Shown here one piece after another: positions 62,809 through 64,000 of a DNA stretch of 64,000 bases (position 1 is its first letter; the number at the start of each line of letters is the position of its first letter). Position numbers and translations under genes: made by a program. The notes beneath the pieces were generated by a model. The model did not search any database. It was not told the DNA's origin and saw only the letters and a program-made list of their open reading frames with translations. Source of the DNA: Mesaphorura yosii (Eukaryota; Arthropoda; Collembola; Poduromorpha; Tullbergiidae); assembly GCA_009869945.1 (NCBI GenBank), contig WIXG01000135.1, forward strand, positions 1 through 64,000, written 5' to 3'.

Positions 62809-64000
62809 TTATGCTGCAGCTTTTGCGGCAATTCTCTTGTTTCGTTCATCCGCAATGGAAAGCTTAACACCCTTGCCCTTTGGAAGCGAAACTTGTGGTT
62901 TGTTGCCTTTCCCAATGATGAAGACGTAGTTCAACCTGAAAGAAATTAAGGAATCCAAAATGTAATCAAGGTAAAAATTGTAGCAGTCAGAAGTTTTGAA
63001 GCCGGAAAAACAGCATGAAATGCAGAATTGCATGAACTTTGCTCATGCAATTCTAACATTTGTTAACCCTCTTGGTAATGCATCAAACATACTCGTATAA
63101 TGTAAAATGCGACCGTTGAGAGGTGATTTACTTTTTGCCAACTTTGACCCAATTGCGAAAACGAAGATTTTACATGGGCTTCGATATGGCAAAATCGCAC
63201 AATAATGTTAAGGCTACTCACCTAGTCGCAAAAACGTGTCCAACTGAATCCTTAATGTGGACAATGTCGAAGGAACCAGGGTGTCGTTCGCGGCTCACCA
63301 CAGTTCCAACACGACCCAAGTTCCTCCCACCCGTAATCATGCAGAGGTTGCCTACGCATAAATAAAGTTGTTGAGGTTAATAGGTTAAACTACGGAATAG
63401 TTCGTTTACGGATTACGTTTAGGCCTTAGTCTCTTACCGGAATCAAATTTGATGTAGTCTAAAATTTTGCCCGTTGCAATGTCTACATGAACCGTATCGT
63501 GGACCTTGATGAGTGGATCCGGATAACGAATAGTACGGCCATCGTTTGTTACTAAGAATGGAACACCCTTCGGACCAACCTGAACTTGCTTAACCTTGCA
63601 GAGCTTGTACTATGAAAAAAATAAGGAAACGCATTGCAAATGAGATGAACGAAAAGGGAGGAGGACATATTGTGTGAAAGGGCCCATTTTTCATGAACTA
63701 AACTTAATCAGGAAAAATTGCAATCACGGATAATCATTGGATTATGCCTGAATATCTTCATCATCTTAATCAGTTAGCCAGATCTTATAGCATAACATAA
63801 AAGATCACTTGTTAGTTTACCTTCGCCTCGTCAGCTGTAATTCTATGGATGGTAAATCTTCCCTTCACATCGTAGATAAGACGAAAGTTTTCGTTTGTCT
63901 TTTCAATTTGGATAACATCTACAAAAATGAACGACAGCTTATATGGACCGAACTTAATTCTTAACAATTTCCAATTCATGCACATACCCATAAATCCTGC
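62809..64000 (-). CDS. RpS4: 40S ribosomal protein S4 (3' part; continues beyond window)
   Basis: The C-terminal two-thirds of eS4. Exons in transcript order: 63988-64000 (cut by the window edge), 63821-63918, 63438-63609, 63222-63351 and 62809-62935; all join in phase. The protein reads [82 protein letters not shown] and [17 protein letters not shown]. It ends [15 protein letters not shown]. This matches vertebrate RPS4X closely, including the KOW-like segment near [12 protein letters not shown]. The N-terminal S4 RNA-binding domain lies outside the window. Confidence 0.97.

Overview
This window is nuclear DNA from an animal, most likely an arthropod. The genes have many short GT-AG introns, AATAAA poly(A) signals and recognisable metazoan orthologues, and one gene has a DM4/12-like cysteine tail known from arthropods. 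A springtail or similar hexapod is a guess. No CRISPR array, tRNA, rRNA or recognisable transposon or retroelement was seen. Exon structures were built by hand by matching splice sites, reading phase and protein families; every multi-exon model below closes in frame.

Layout. 1.9-5.4 kb (+): mitochondrial-type alanyl-tRNA synthetase. 5.8-13.6 kb: a small secreted protein (+), a beta-1,3-galactosyltransferase (-), a glycine-rich membrane protein (+) and a DM4/12-like protein (+). 14.3-16.5 kb (-): Akt/PKB. 16.6-23.3 kb: no gene recognised. 23.4-27.1 kb (+): cytosolic carboxypeptidase of the CCP2/3 type. 27.1-32.0 kb: no gene recognised. 32.0-46.2 kb (+): the most interesting locus. 47.3-52.4 kb (+): hnRNP U-like protein. 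52.8-52.9 kb (-): a 58-residue mitoregulin-like microprotein. 53.5-55.2 kb (+): eEF1-gamma. 56.2-58.1 kb (-): ENTPD5/6-like nucleotidase. 59.7-60.3 kb (+): small ISG12-like membrane ORF. 61.3-62.2 kb (+): calcineurin B. 62.8-64.0 kb (-): 3' part of ribosomal protein S4.

Main finding. Thirteen exons at 32031-46221 join in perfect phase into one 3217-residue reading frame. The first seven exons (240 residues) encode a glycogenin-like GT8 domain whose metal-binding and self-glucosylation residues are largely lost. The next six, large exons encode a complete multidomain type I polyketide synthase: KS-AT-DH-MT-ER-KR-ACP, ending in an NAD(P)-dependent thioester reductase. The PKS part has no ATG ahead of its ketosynthase, so it appears to need the GT8 exons to be translated. 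The KR has His in place of the catalytic Tyr. A pseudo-glycogenin/PKS/reductase chimera is an architecture I do not recognise from any described system.

Second finding: the microprotein at 52764-52940 shares the membrane segment and C-terminal helix signature of vertebrate mitoregulin. It lies head-to-head with eEF1-gamma.
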